The notes: generated by a model from the letters alone, not told the origin. A DNA stretch of 64,000 nt from Lucifuga dentata (GCA_014773175.1 VXCM01001344.1:1-64000), one strand, 5' to 3'. Shown: positions 22,517-33,973, counted from the stretch's first letter. Numbers and translations are program-made.

Positions 22517-23082
22517 CTGTAGAGAATACAGAAACACCATATTATGGAAAATATGATCTTATTTTCACCCAAGCTTGGAAGGTTGTAACAGGTGAGAAAT
22601 GTCACTATTTGGTGGTGTCATGATTATGGGGAACAGCTGTAGCTGGTATGCTAAAATTTGTGCACAAAAGGGGGAAAAAAAACTGTAACTTAATACAATT
22701 TGTAGATGGAAATGAACTGATTAAACAGTAAGAGATTTTTTTAAAATGCTGTATAGCATTATCAATTAGAAATCCTTACACATTTTCCTGGTATTCAATT
22801 GTTTAAAAAAAAAATTGTGAGCAGGCACCATACAGTGTTTAAGGCAGAGCTGAAACCAAATTAGCGGGTCTCATGATAAAGACTCTAAATTTTTAACAGA
22901 CGCACATCCTCTTTTCACATCATAAAAATCCCAAACAAAATGAAAACGTTTGATAAAGGGTGTCTGCCTTCATGAATTGTCTCGTTAAATCCTCGAAGTG
23001 TAGACCAAGACACTCATATAAGTATTATTTATAATCAGTTTGAACATTGTGAGAAAATCTGAAGTGAAAAAAGTGAACAAAC

Positions 23083-23269
23083 CTGCTCTGTGTTGCCGAA
23101 CTTCAGGGTTAAAAGCAGCGAGCAGCAGTTTGTGTAGTCGGACGTTCTCCTCTTGTGAAGGACACACTTCCTCATCGTGCTCTGCTATTGTTCTTTTAAA
23201 CAATTCAACTAACTCTTCAAAAGTCGCAGTTCTTCGCTGATTCACTAGCTCTCTCAGTATTTTATACAT
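23083..23269 (-). CDS. ZNF exon 1 (copy 3), probable first coding exon of the ZNF-2 gene
   Basis: The ATG at 23269 starts MYKILRELVNQRRTATFEEL, followed by ELFKRTIAEHDEEV, QEENVRLHKLLLAAFNPE and RQHRA, and ends at the donor AGAGCAG|GTTTGT. It is 187 bases, two codons shorter than copy 2, and again phase 1. The MSK start of the other copies is replaced by MYK. Its frame is open, whereas the finger exon downstream (ZNF-2) is frameshifted and the acidic exon (22173-22516) lacks fingers. Confidence 0.75.
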
Positions 23270-23588
23270 TCTGGCACGATGACAAACTTTTTTTCCTCTA
23301 AAATCTCCGTTATAAACACTTTAAGTATCTATTAATCACCCTGACTCGCTCTTTGTTGTGCCTGTTTTTTCCAGCTAGTACGCTAAAGCTAAGCTAACAG
23401 CTTTGAAAAGTTCGTACTAAAAAAAATAGCAGCATTGAGAAGAAAAACGACTAGAGCTGTTCATTCACATAGATTTACTGATACATACGCGGGAGAATTT
23501 CTGCAGAATTAAGACAAAACCCCTTCCCTCTCCAAAAACTACCGCTGAGAACTGTTGCTTTGCAAACCCGGAAGTAGTTTTACGACAA
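23270..23588 (-). promoter_or_regulatory. ZNF-family 5' region (copy 3)
   Basis: It contains ttttccagctag, cgctaaagctaagctaacagcttt (about 23381-23404) and a transition into cggaagtag near 23570, all shared with the copies at 47.2 and 52.7 kb. Probable 5'UTR and promoter. Confidence 0.45.
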
Positions 23589-23616
23589 TTTATGCTGCGT
23601 TCGACAGACCTCGGAA
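23589..23616. repeat. Solo end of the tgctgcgttcgacag MITE
   Basis: The sequence atgctgcgttcgacagacct and cggaactcggg equals one tip of the elements at 16981 and 32225. It is preceded by TTA and cut off by the GAA tail of the LINE. Confidence 0.7.
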
Positions 23617-23621
23617 CTCGG

Positions 23622-24535
23622 GTTCTTCTTCTTCTTCTTTAAAATTTTATGGCGGTTGGCAAACAACAAACTGGTGCATTACCGCCACCAACTGGTGAGG
23701 AGTGTGGATCTGGATTCAATTATTTCTTTAACAAAAAAAAACAAAACAAAAACAAAAACAATAATCTCATATTCTAACACTTAACCCTGTTCTCCTTAAA
23801 TAATGAAACAAAAAAGAATAACATAAAGCCCCTGAGCTTTGTTGTAACATATCTTTCAGATTAAATTTTACCTTTCTCTCTTTTAGACTGTTCATCAGCT
23901 CCCTTCTCTCCTCTGTATACTGTGGACATTCTGTCATTACATGTTCTATTGTTTCATCTACATTGCAATAACTACATCTTCCTGAGTTATGTTTTCCTAT
24001 TTTAAAAAGTGAAACATTCAACCCTGTGTGTCCAAACCTCAACCTCCAAATGATTGTTTCATCTCTTCGATTTCTACCTGCTGATCTCATTTTCCCTACT
24101 GATCTTTGAATACTGTAATACCACCGTCCTCTTCTTTCCTCATCCCACTGTTTTTGCCATCTTTGATTAATTGACTGTTTAATTATGCTTTTCATTTCTG
24201 ATTTACTGTACTTTATATTTATATCCTCACACTGTTTTCCTGTAGCTTGTTTAGCTAGTTTATCTGTGATTTCATTTCCTTTTATGCCAACATGAGCTGG
24301 GACCCATAAAAACATCACATATAATCCCACCATGCAAATTCTATACAAAGTCTGCAAACTTTCAATCAATACATCTGGTCTACTTTCTGACTGATGATTT
24401 TTTATACTGTATAATGACGAACTGGAGTCTGAACATATTATCACTCTTAAAGGTCTAATTTCCTCTACCCACATCAATGCCAACAGAATAGCTACCATTT
24501 CACCTGTGTATACTGATAAGCTGTTTGAAATTCTT
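23622..24535 (-). mobile_element. LINE-I-type retrotransposon, 5'-truncated, with RNase H domain
   Basis: The minus strand carries an open frame from upstream of 24498 to 23767. RNase H signatures are IICSDSSSSLYSIKNH, then FLWVPAHVGIKGNEITDKLA. A C-terminal zinc-knuckle-like CSYCNVDETIEHVMTEC follows and the protein ends FLFHYLRRTGLSVRI. The 3'UTR with accgccaccaactggt and cggttggcaaa leads to a (GAA)n tail at 23622. An RNase H after the reverse transcriptase is typical of the I/Nimb group. The reverse transcriptase itself is missing because of 5' truncation at about 24535. Confidence 0.85.
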
Positions 24536-24720
24536 TCGTTTCTTCTTCTTCTTCTTCTTCTTCTTCTTCTTCTTTAAAATTTTATGGCCGTTGGCAAACA
24601 ACAAATTGGTGCATTACCGCCACCAACTGGTGAGGAGTGTGGATCTGGATTCAATTATTTCTTTAACAAAAAAAAAAAACAAAAAAACAAAAAAACACAA
24701 TAATAATCTCATTTTCTAAT
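24536..24720 (-). mobile_element. Second LINE-I 3' tail, abutting the first
   Basis: A (GAA)n run (minus sense) and the 3'UTR signature (cgttggcaaacaacaaatt, gcattaccgccaccaactgg) repeat the end of the preceding element. The longer element's truncated 5' end starts directly at this tail, a head-to-tail arrangement. Confidence 0.75.
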
Positions 24721-25171
24721 ACTTAATAGTGGTGTTTCGCCTGATACCGAAGCTTCTTAACATGAGTCCGCTGAACTTCCGTGCCGAAGCTTGTTGTGTC
24801 ACGTATCTATAGCAACGACACATATGATGTTTGACGCTTCATCTGGGAAGTCCCGCCCAAATGGTTCAGGAAGGGTTTAATATGAGCGGCACTTCAAAGG
24901 TTTAATGCAGAACTCAACAACTCAACACTGTCCAGCCTCCTTTTTTGTTCAATCTCATTAGAAGTTTAACAGCACTCTTGTAAGAAACAGATCCTTTTGT
25001 GATGATGTTCTGACTTTAATTAACGAAGTCCAAAATCTTAATGACTTTTCCCGGAATGGTTTAAATTTAGGATCAAAAATGTAGCCATAAGGACAGGTAA
25101 ACAGATGTAAAAGACATAAAATAAACAGTTTAATATAGTCAGTAAATAAATTACCTTTGTAATCAAGATAT
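24721..25171. other. Flank of the gypsy element, no gene seen
   Basis: It begins tagtggtgtttcgcctgataccgaagcttc, which resembles a hAT-type tip seen only once. The stretch just before the LTR may be L1-derived, since L1 sequence appears on the other side of the gypsy element, but I could not confirm this. Confidence 0.35.
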
Positions 25172-25377
25172 TGTGGTGAACGACGTAATGAAAAGAGGAG
25201 AGAAGCTTTTCTTGCGGAACAAAAAAAACCTTTTTTTTTTTAAACTTTTTTAAATTTTTGCCTCACAACAGAATAGGCGCCAAGATACTCAAAACCCAAG
25301 AACACAGAACTACAACACGTCACTGTCCTGCAAAGCATGCTGGGAAGTAGAGTCCAGCCCAACACATTGCCGCTACA
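25172..25377 (-). repeat. 3' LTR of the gypsy element
   Basis: It runs from tgtggtgaacgacgtaatg to ccgctaca on the plus strand. About a dozen differences and a homopolymer length change separate it from the other LTR. A G-rich purine tract (minus sense) lies just inside at about 25380-25390. Confidence 0.85.
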
Positions 25378-25639
25378 CTGCCCCCACCAGCGTGTCGCCT
25401 GTTCTCAGCGACTCAACTGCTTAACACATAGTCCATATGGAGACGAGGGAGCTGCTTTCGTCGCCTCAGGGCTCGTACAGTCACCGACCCCTGTTCTTCA
25501 CCTCTAGTTGTAGGATTTGCCTTGCTGGATGAACTTGCGGAGGTTGGTGGAGCTGCAGTTGAACCAAGCTGGCTGGTTGATTCCCCATTTCTGGCTAGGG
25601 GTTGGTAGGGTGCCATGCGATCCCAGTGTAAGACCACTA

Positions 25640-28600
25640 TCCGGCCCCTGATGGATATTTTCGCTCAATACACCACATCAGAGAGCTGCTCCAACACTTT
25701 GTAGGGTCCCATCCACTGGCTGGTGAGTTTGGGGGAGACACCCTTCTTTTGGGCAGGACAATAAACCCATACCTTCTTTCCTGCCATGAAAGTACGGCCC
25801 TGACAGCGGGTGTCATATGTTCGCTTCTGCTTTGTCCCTGCCTCTGTCCGTCGTTGTCGGGAGAGGTCATGCACCTCAGATAACCGTAGTTGCAGATCAT
25901 GCAGGTACTCCAGGCCAGGCTCTGTGGGGAGATTGGTGCCAGGAGGGGCACCGAACACCAAGTCCACGGGTGTGCGCAACTCTCTCCCAAATATGAGTGC
26001 AGCTGGCGTGCACCCAGTGCTTTCCTGCACGGCCGACCGGTATGCCCACAGGATCAGGGGCAAGTGGCAGTCCCAGTCACACTGGTGGCTTGAGGTAACG
26101 ATGGTGAGCTGTGTGGCAAGTGTTCGATTGAAACGCTCCACCAGTCCATCGCTCTGGGGATGGAGGGGCATTGTCCTGGTTTTCCTCACCCCTATCCGTT
26201 GACACACCTCAGCAAACACCTGCGCCTCAAAGTTCCACCCCTGGTCGCTATGCAGCTCCTCCAGCGCCCTGAACTGGCAGAACATCTCGCACACCTGCTG
26301 CTCCGCTGTAGTACTGGCACTCTGGTCAGGAACCGCATAAGCCTCTGGCCATTTAGTGAAGTAGTCCATGGCCACAAGGACGNGGCACTCTGGTCAGGAA
26401 CCGCATAAGCCTCTGGCCATTTAGTGAAGTAGTCCATGGCCACAAGGACGTAAAGGTTCCCAGAATCAGTGGTGGGAAAGGGGCCCAGAATGTCCACCCC
26501 AACCCGCTCCATGGGGGCCCCCACCTGGTACTGCTGTAGTGGGGTATGAGAACGCCTAGTGGGGCCCTTTTTGGTGGTGCAGGCATCACAGTAGTGCACA
26601 TACATGCCTGTGTCTTGCCTACAACCTGCCCAGTAAAACCGCTGGCGTAATCTCTTTAAGGTCTTGGTTACTCCAAAGTGACCGGCTCCGACCAAGCCAT
26701 GGACCACCTGGAGCACCCGTTGATGCAAGACATTAGGCACCAGTAACTGCCACACTTTTCCTCCTCCATTCGGAGCAGACCACACCCGGTACAACAGTCC
26801 ATCACGCTGAGCCAAGATGGCCCACTGTGAAAAATAGGCCTTGGCCTCTACCGCCAGGGCTGAGACATCCTGCCAGGGGGGTCGCCTCCCGGCATCCACC
26901 CACTGTCCTACCCTGGAGAGGATGGGGTCAGTGTCCTGCGCTGCCTGCCACTCCTGATTGGTTACTGCTGTTAGCAACTCCGGCACCACCTTGTCTCTCC
27001 ATGCCGCAGCCACCTGGAGTGTTGTCTGGTCTCGTTCCTCCTGGCGTCGGCAATGTCTGCAGTCCACCGACACACAGGGATGTCGGGAGAGGGCATCTGC
27101 ATTGCTGTGCTGCCATCCTGCTCTGTGCTGGACATCAAAGCTGTAGCTCTGTAGGGCCTCAATCCATCTAACCACCTGGCCCTCAGGTTCTTTGAAACTC
27201 AGCAACCAGGTCAGGGATGCATGATCAGTCCTCAGGAGGAAGGATTGGCCATAGAGGTAGGGGCAGAAGTGATGGAGTGCTGAGACGACCGCCAAAAGCT
27301 CACACTGGGTGACAGTAGTTGCACTCAGGGCGGCTCAGGGCATGACTGTAGTAGGCCACCACTCTCTCTCCCCCCCCTGTTTCTTGCGACAGAACTGCCC
27401 CCACACCCACGTTGCTGGCATCAGTGTCAATGATGAATCTGTGCCTGGGGTCAGGAAAGGCTAAGACAGGTGTGTTGGTCAGGGTGTCACGGAGCTGGTT
27501 GAAGGCAGCTGCACAGCTGTTGTCCCAGCTGAACCCTCGGCCCTTGTCAGTAAGGCAGTGTAGGGGGCTGGCAATGGTGGCGAAGTTACAGACAAAATGC
27601 TGGTAATAGGAAGCAAGCCCCAGGAAGCTGCACGCTTCGTTGACACTCTGGGGCACTGGCCAGTCCTTTACTGCCTCCACCTTGGCAGGATCCATTGCCA
27701 CACCCTCGGCTCCCACAACGTGGCCTAGGAACTTGGCCTCCTGTCGTAGGAGGCTACATTTCTTAGGGCTGAGACGTAAACCTGCCCCCTGTATGGTTTC
27801 AAAGACCTGGCGGAGGTTCCCCAGTGCACCTTCAAAGTCAGTGGCATGGATCAGCAGGTCGTCCAGATAGACTACACAGCGGCTCTTGGGGATCTGTGCC
27901 AACACTCTCTCCATCAGTCTCTCAAAGGTGGCAGGGGCACTGCAGAGGCCAAAGGGCATCACGCAAAACTGCCACAGTCCTTGGCCAATGGTGAAGGAAG
28001 TCTTGGGCTTGGCCTCTGGCGCCAGCTCCACCTGCCAGTAGCCGCTCCATAGATCTAGCGAACTGAACTACTGTGACCCTGTGATGTAATCCAGAGCATC
28101 ATCTATATGGGGCAAGGGATAGGAGTCCTTTTGGGTCGCAGCGTCCAGCCGCCTGTAGTCCACGCAGAACCGCCAGCCCCTGTCCTTCTTTTTCACAAGG
28201 ATGACAGGGGCAGCCCAGGGGCTGTTTGAAGGCTCTATTATACCCAGCTGTAGCCATTTCCCGGATTATTTGCTTGGCTGCTTCCCGTTTGGCGAATGGC
28301 AATCAGTGAGGGTGTAGCTTAATGGGAGTAGCTGCACCAGTGTCAATGGAGTGCACCAGCCCTGTCTGGGTGCATTCTTCATCAAGTGCAGCAAAGATGT
28401 TGATGAAGTCATGTAGCAGGTCCCATAGCTGTTGGCTCTGTTGAGGATCCAGCCCCTCGCTGCTGCGTCGCCACAGGTCATGAACAGCTTGGACCGTTGC
28501 AGGCGAAGATGTTGTGGTGCACACCAGAGGGCCGTCTGATGACTCTGCAGAGGGCGGGGCTGGCAGCTGAACGTCCACGGGCTGGGTAGTGGTCAGCATG

Positions 28601-29200
28601 GTCGGTGGCAAGGCTGCCATCTGTAGAGTGGATGATGTTGGTGGTGACTGACAGCGTCGGCTCTGGCACCTCTTCCTGTTTGCAGAACCGTGCTAAGGAT
28701 GGCTGATGATATTGCTCTGCCTGTGGTTCAGTTGTGACGGATGGTGGCAACAATGCAGAGGCTCGTGGAGACACCTGGCCCTGGAGGTGCTTCAGACCCT
28801 CTTCCTGGTGGCAGTGGAGAGCCAGTCTCCATGCCAAGGTGCATGACCTTCCTCGACACATCGACCTGAGCCCCCCAGTGCTGTAGCAGATCTAGCCCAA
28901 TGATACAGGGGTCCTGGATGTCTATGAGCCAGAACTCATGGGTAACTTCAACACCCCCAACCTTCACTTGTAGCAGACACTTCCCCCTCATCCCAGCTTG
29001 ACCCCTAGTCACTGTCCTAATTTTACAAGTAGTGTGCGCCCACCCTGCTGGCCACCAGCTATTAGTCTCTGGTAATACTCCAGGCCGCACTATGGAGATG
29101 GTGGCCCCTGTGNTGCTGGCCACCAGCTATTAGTCTCTGGTAATACTCCAGGCCGCACTATGGAGATGGTGGCCCCTGTGTCCACCAGGGCCTGGCAGGG
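25640..29200 (-). pseudogene. Gypsy pol: protease, reverse transcriptase, RNase H, integrase
   Basis: Read on the minus strand: protease with ALVDTGATISIVRPG (DTG codons at about 29174-29182) and later IIGLDLLQHWGAQVD; reverse transcriptase with SNSPWAAPVILVKKKDRGW, FCVDYRRLDA and YLDD at 27858-27869; RNase H with FIIDTDASNVGVGAVLSQE and RTDHASLTWLL; a zinc-binding H2C2 segment (HGLVGAGHFGVTKTL, HYCDAC); integrase with GVDILGP, HSDQGWNFE and LVERFNRTL as the D, D, E positions. The reverse transcriptase has a +1 slip after REMATAG and an in-frame TAG near 28070. The frames between segments differ. The enzymes would copy RNA into DNA and integrate it; this copy looks inactive. Confidence 0.85.
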
Positions 29201-29299
29201 GTTTCCATCAAGGGAACAGATGAGATAGAGACCATGGGTGTGGCCTAACCTGCCGATCTGATTCATGTTTTCAATGGGGAGTATTACAGGTGGGCTGGG

Positions 29300-30399
29300 T
29301 GGCAGACTCCCCGTGGTACCACCCCCTTCTAGTTTCCCGGTTGCTGGGCATTAAGGTGTCGAGGTGCAGGGGCTGGACAGTCACGGGCTATGTGTCCTAC
29401 CTCCCCGCAGCGGTAGCATGACTCATTGGATCTGCGTTCTGCCTCTGGATAGGGGGAGTTGCCAGTCGGACTGAGCTGGTGATGGTCGGGCTTGACAGAC
29501 ATCCTCCTCTGTGCTAGCTGACCCCTCATCACTGATATCCATTTGGCATACCCGGGGTCTCTGTGAACATTTTGCCGTCAGCACTGGTTCCACTCTTTCC
29601 GCTTCCTCTAATGCTGCACTGAAAGTCTTTGGGGCCGTGATGCGGAGATGCTCTTTCAAACGTTCTGGTATTAGACCTTGGATGAATGCGCACAGGGCTA
29701 GCTCTTCGCGGGCATCTGGAGTAAAGGTGGGGTAACCGCACTGGGCATAGAAGCGTATATCTGCAACATAGGCAATGTTGCAGATGTTTCCCCCTCTCTG
29801 CGACAGCGGTGAGTCAGCCAGTTGCGCATGTCATCAGTGGTGATCCGATGTCCGAACCAGCGTTTAATGCTGCCGCTAGGGTCGGGTAATGTCTCTGTTC
29901 AGCTGATGTTAAATCCAGCAACACCTGGAGAGCTTTGCCTTCCAACGCCAGGGCCACACGAGCAGCAGTTTCCTCTGTGCTCCATCCGTTATTCATGGCA
30001 GCCAGCACAACTTGCGCAAGATAGGGTTCTGGAGGCAGTGCCGGCATAACGCGAAAGTTTGAAAGCAGACCTGGTTATTCCAACGGCAGCGGCTGGTCAC
30101 GTGAGGTTACAGTCTCCCCCGTTGGCCATGTAGCAGAGCCAGTCATCGCCGTCAGCACTCGCCTGCGGTGAGCCACCGGGGTGACGACGGGGAGAGATTT
30201 CTCCCATCAATGCACCCGGGTTACAGAGCCGTGAAGCGCTGGCACCATCCGGAGGGGAAAACTCAGTCATCAACATTCTCCGGCGGAAGGATTGCTTCTT
30301 CCCACTGACACTAGCCAGTTGATCAAATTCCTTCTGCATGCTGGAAATAGCATCTTCCAGCTGCTGAAGCTCTCTATCATATCGCTTTCTCTCACTCAT
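29300..30399 (-). pseudogene. Gypsy gag with CCHC zinc knuckle
   Basis: A plausible start is MSERKRYDRELQQLEDAIS at 30399, a coiled-coil-like opening. Later segments are in other frames: GWSTEETAARVALALEGKAL and LLDLTSAEQRHYPTLAAAL, then ALCAFIQGLIPERLKEHLR and TAPKTFSAALEEAERVE. The CCHC knuckle CYRCGEVGHIARDC is at 29377-29418. This is the structural protein that packages element RNA. Several frameshifts separate the pieces. Confidence 0.75.
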
Positions 30400-30407
30400 C
30401 TTCGACA

Positions 30408-30425
30408 ATCCCACTTCTAACACCA
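30408..30425 (-). promoter_or_regulatory. Primer-binding site of the gypsy element
   Basis: One base inside the 5' LTR, the minus strand reads TGGTGTTAGAAGTGGGAT. This matches, with one mismatch as I recall it, the complement of the 3' end of vertebrate tRNA-Leu (…CCCACTTCTGACACCA). Confidence 0.6.
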
Positions 30426-30426
30426 G

Positions 30427-30624
30427 TGTGGCGAGCGACGTAATGAAAAGAGGAGAGAAGCTTTTGTTGCGGTACAAAAAAAAAAACTGCTTTTTTTAAA
30501 ATTTTTGCCTCACAACAGAATAGGTGCCAAGATAGTCAAAACCCAAGAACACAGAACTACAACATGTCACTGTCCTGCAAAGCATGCTGGGAAGTAGAGT
30601 CCAGCCCAACACACCACCGCTACA
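30427..30624 (-). repeat. 5' LTR of the gypsy element
   Basis: It runs from tgtggcgagcgacgtaatg to ccgctaca on the plus strand, matching the other LTR. It should contain the element's promoter in minus orientation. Confidence 0.85.
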
Positions 30625-30628
30625 ATAT

Positions 30629-31200
30629 TTTAAATGAATCAGATAGTAAAACTCTTCACATTCTGTAAGCAGAGTTGGATAACAAAAGGCAGAAGGTGCT
30701 TTTCTATATTCTAGAGCTAGATGGTTTGAAAATGAAAAGAAAAACTCATATTTCTTCAAGTTAGAAAAAAAGAGAGGTAAAAGAAATACTACACTCTGTC
30801 CTGTGACTATAAACTTCTTGCCCATGCATGTAGACTTTTGCACAGACTTAAAAGTTTCAAAGCACATGGAATTTAAATTTGAAATGAATCCCTGCTCTTT
30901 TTGTTCTTTAGAAATAGAAACAACTGAACATTTCTTCTTCGAATGTATTCATATACAAACCTTTTGGAAGAAGGTGCACAACTAGACATCTCTTAAAATT
31001 GAAAATATTCTTTGTTTTACTTATTATGAATTGTTTGTTTGTTTGTTTGTTTTTTCAAAGGAATCAGGATCCTGATTTGATGGATCTTATAAATCTGATT
31101 ATTTTATTGGGTAAATATAGAGTATCTGCAAGTAGTCAAACAAATGTGTTTTTTAATTTGTTTCTCCTTGAAACAAATTAAATACTTTCAATTAAATACA
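30629..31200 (+). mobile_element. L1-like LINE, C-terminal part of ORF2
   Basis: The plus strand encodes TINFLPMHVDFCTDLKVSKH, then CSFCSLEIETTEHFFFEC (a zinc-knuckle-like pair followed by H..C, typical of the L1 ORF2 C-terminus) and IQTFWKKV. In another frame is LINLIILLGKYRVSASSQ. The remainder is AT-rich 3' sequence. It is 5'-truncated at the gypsy insertion. Confidence 0.65.
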
Positions 31201-31526
31201 AATTAAATACTTTTTAAAAATAGTTTATTAAATACTTTTTTAAATTACTTTCGTTAAATACTTTCAGAGTCTCAAACTTTTTATAAGATGAGCAACAAAA
31301 CCAACAAACTGAAAACAAACATGTCGAAATTTCTTCTATTTTAACAGTCTCTTGGTGTATTTAGCTTTTGTTCCTTCCTTTTACTTATTTACGTTGCTCC
31401 TCTGTTCATTTGACCCTGTCTTGCATTTTTTCTGTTTTGTATCAGCAAAGTTCAAATAAAGTTATGTATTTAAAAAATGTAAAAAGGAGTACAGTAACCG
31501 GATGTAGACGCATTTCTAAATGCGAC

Positions 31527-31536
31527 GCGCATGCGT
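31527..31536. promoter_or_regulatory. NRF1-like palindrome upstream of the THAP exon
   Basis: The sequence gcgcatgcgt, 73 bases before the THAP ATG, sits in a CpG-containing stretch (aatgcgacgcgcatgcgtgg). It fits the NRF1 consensus (YGCGCAYGCGCR) with one departure at its end. TATA-less CpG promoters often carry such sites. Confidence 0.45.
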
Positions 31537-31608
31537 GGTCTAAATAGGTTCAACTCGAGGAGAGGGAAGGAAGATACTTTGGGACGCAGTTTTGGTACCT
31601 CTCTCATC

Positions 31609-31825
31609 ATGGTTGGATGCACCGTTGTCGGTTGTAACAACAATAACGAACGAGACAAAGGCAGAGGCTACTTTAGAATACCACGAATTGTCAAAAATAA
31701 TGACCCAGAAAGAAGAGCTGAAATTTTATCCACCGAGCGCCGGAGACGATGGCTGGCTAACATCTCAAGAGCCGATCTCACAGGGATTGATACCGTGCGC
31801 GTTTGTGGAGATCACTTTGTCACTG
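31609..31825 (+). CDS. THAP-domain gene, exon 1
   Basis: The ATG at 31609 gives MVGCTVVGCNNNNERDKG, GYFRIPRI, RRRRWLANISRADLTGID and VRVCGDHFVTG, ending at the donor ACTG|GTAAGT. The C2CH zinc ligands are Cys4, Cys9, Cys66 and His69, with Pro25, Trp48 and Phe70 at the other conserved THAP positions. THAP domains are zinc-dependent DNA-binding modules shared by P-element transposase and host proteins. The exon is 217 bases (phase 1). An in-frame ATG at 31531 exists, but 31609 starts exactly at the usual MxxC beginning of THAP domains. Exon 2 is at 33974. Confidence 0.85.
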
Positions 31826-33973
31826 GTAAGTGAACGAAGAACAATACAATTATTGGTGTTTACTTGTGTCCTTTAAAAAAAACAAAACAACAACAACAAC
31901 AACGTTATCTATTCTTTGCTTGGTAGCTTTGTGTTGTAAGGCCTGGTTAGCCTATTAACACCGTTTAGCTTCCTTTGTTTTGGTTAACATGATAATGGTA
32001 AATGCATTTGATGATCCACTGCAGACCCGCCGCCCGATACAAATCATAAGCCAGTGTTACAGTTTAACTTGTGTCGAATTTACTGATAATATTTGCATAC
32101 GTGACGCTCTGTTGCAATGGAGATCAGAGGTGCATTCTAAGTTCTTATTTGATCGCTCCCCGATCCTAGCGTGACCTGGAAACCAATCTGGTCCGCCATT
32201 TTTAAGGACATTCCAAAGTGCTTATGCTGTGGTCGACAGATCTCGAAACTCGGATTTTCCCGACTTCCTACTTGGAAAAATGTGTTGGAACAGCACTTGA
32301 AGTCGGAACTCCGATTGGGAAACTAGGACCAAAATGATCTACCCCGACTTCGCTAGTATGACGGCTCTCAACATAGCGGCGACCATGGAAGCGAGCTTTG
32401 TGAATGGAAATGATCAGCTAACAAGTGAACAAAGTATTTTTTCTTACGTGACAGAAATAAAAAGATCAAATATATCGTCAAGTTAACTATCTACATTGCA
32501 TAATAAGTGTTTGTCACTGAAACGTAAGTGTAAATTTCAGAATATTACTTATCTGCATAAATGTTTAATACCCACTGACATTACCGCTAATATCATTGTA
32601 AAACAACACAACCAAACAGTCCTGTAATCTAACTTTACTTTAGTTAGCATTTANTCATTGTAAAACAACACAACCAAACAGTCCTGTAATCTAACTTTAC
32701 TTTAGTTAGCATTTATTACTTAGTTTATTTTATCTTACACTATTTATTGGTGTTAGCCATGCTGCATTTTTTGTTTACATTTGGCTGGAACGATTTGAGG
32801 TCGAAAGTTGGAACTTTTGACTGCGAAAAATCCAACTTCTGAGGTCTGTTGAACGCAGCATTATTTCTGTTCTGAGGATGTAGGAGCGAGGATGGAGGAG
32901 GCTTCGTATGGGAGACATGAGCGAGGAAACGTGAGAGGCTCCTACGCGGAAGTCTTTCACCTGACAGTCACGCCCCTTTACTGGAAGTCTGTTTCTGATT
33001 GGACAGATTTGCTACACAACACCACATCTTAATATAACTGCAATGAGTTTAATCAAACATGTGAACAGAAAAATAACAGCAACATATCAGGTGTAAAATG
33101 GCTGTGATTATTATGTTATTATGTTATTATAACTCCAGTTTACATCAGAGGAAATATACTTAACGGTAGCATGAAATTTCAATCTACGCATATGCAGAAA
33201 GCAACTACAACACCCTACCCAGTACAAATACTAAGAGCTACTGCACAAACACACACAAATATGCATCCAGGAAAAAAAAAACAAGAAAAAAAAAACAGGC
33301 AAACAAAAAAGCCATTAAACAAAGCATCACAGTGGGAGCTCAGGGCATAGCTTAATTGATATGCAATATAATCATCATGGCAGGCGAAGAGAGAGAGAGA
33401 GATAGAACAAATATTAACCTTTTACAGATCTTCCTAATAAACCTGAACAGAGTGTGTTCCCATCTTTTCTGTAGTAGCAGCAGGCCACTTTCTGATATCC
33501 ATATTTACTGGAAAACAAAATTAGTAACAACAGATATGTGCATGACATGGTCCAGAGTACACTATGTAATTCTGCCTAACAAATGGCTTCCCAGTGATTA
33601 CATTTATTTAATTCTTTATCCTTTCAGTATTTTTAATATACAAATATTTTGTCAAAACAGATTTATTATTTTTTAAATTATAAAACCATCAATGGAAAAT
33701 TAATTTGAAATTAACCAGAATGTCTATGGANTTATTTTTTAAATTATAAAACCATCAATGGAAAATTAATTTGAAATTAACCAGAATGTCTATGGACAGG
33801 CCGAGCAATCTGATTGGGCAGGCCTGCCCCCCCTCTGACCTATTGTATGCTCACTGATCATTCTATTGCTTTTTGTGTAGACTTATTTTGTTGTTAAAGT
33901 AGATGACCTTTGCGGTTTATGTTATAATGTTGTGGAAAAACACACTAAAGACTTTATTTTTCTTTCACTGTAG
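31826..33973 (+). other. Intron 1 of the THAP gene, filled with repeats
   Basis: A GTAAGT donor and a TTTCTTTCACTGTAG acceptor bound it. It contains the MITE at 32225-32860, a fragment (32880-33100) related to the centre of the element at 15275-16935, and two N-marked exact duplications (at 32654 and 33731). From 33100 to 33970 no further gene was recognised. Confidence 0.7.
32225..32860. mobile_element. MITE with tgctgcgttcgacag-type ends (copy 2)
   Basis: It begins tgctgtggtcgacagatctcg and ends gaggtctgttgaacgcagca. TTA flanks both sides (32222-32224 and 32861-32863), suggesting a 3-bp TWA-type duplication as in Harbinger elements. It aligns with 16981-17563. Confidence 0.75.

Larger units (their letters stand above)
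25172..30624 (-). mobile_element. Ty3/gypsy LTR retrotransposon, full length but decayed
   Basis: Two LTRs (25172-25377 and 30427-30624) enclose gag and pol in minus orientation. ATAT flanks both sides (25168-25171 and 30625-30628) as a target duplication. A primer-binding site and a purine tract are present. The order protease, reverse transcriptase, RNase H, integrase is that of classical Ty3/gypsy. Frameshifts and stops in gag and pol make it non-autonomous now. It lies beside L1-like 3' sequence (30629-31200). Two N-marked 67-base duplications (at 26383 and 29113) are probable assembly artefacts. Confidence 0.9.

Noticed and set aside
25810..26202. Plus-strand frames over the gypsy pol region (also 26827-27171, 27412-27870)
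   Set aside because: Antisense shadows of the GC-richer pol sequence.
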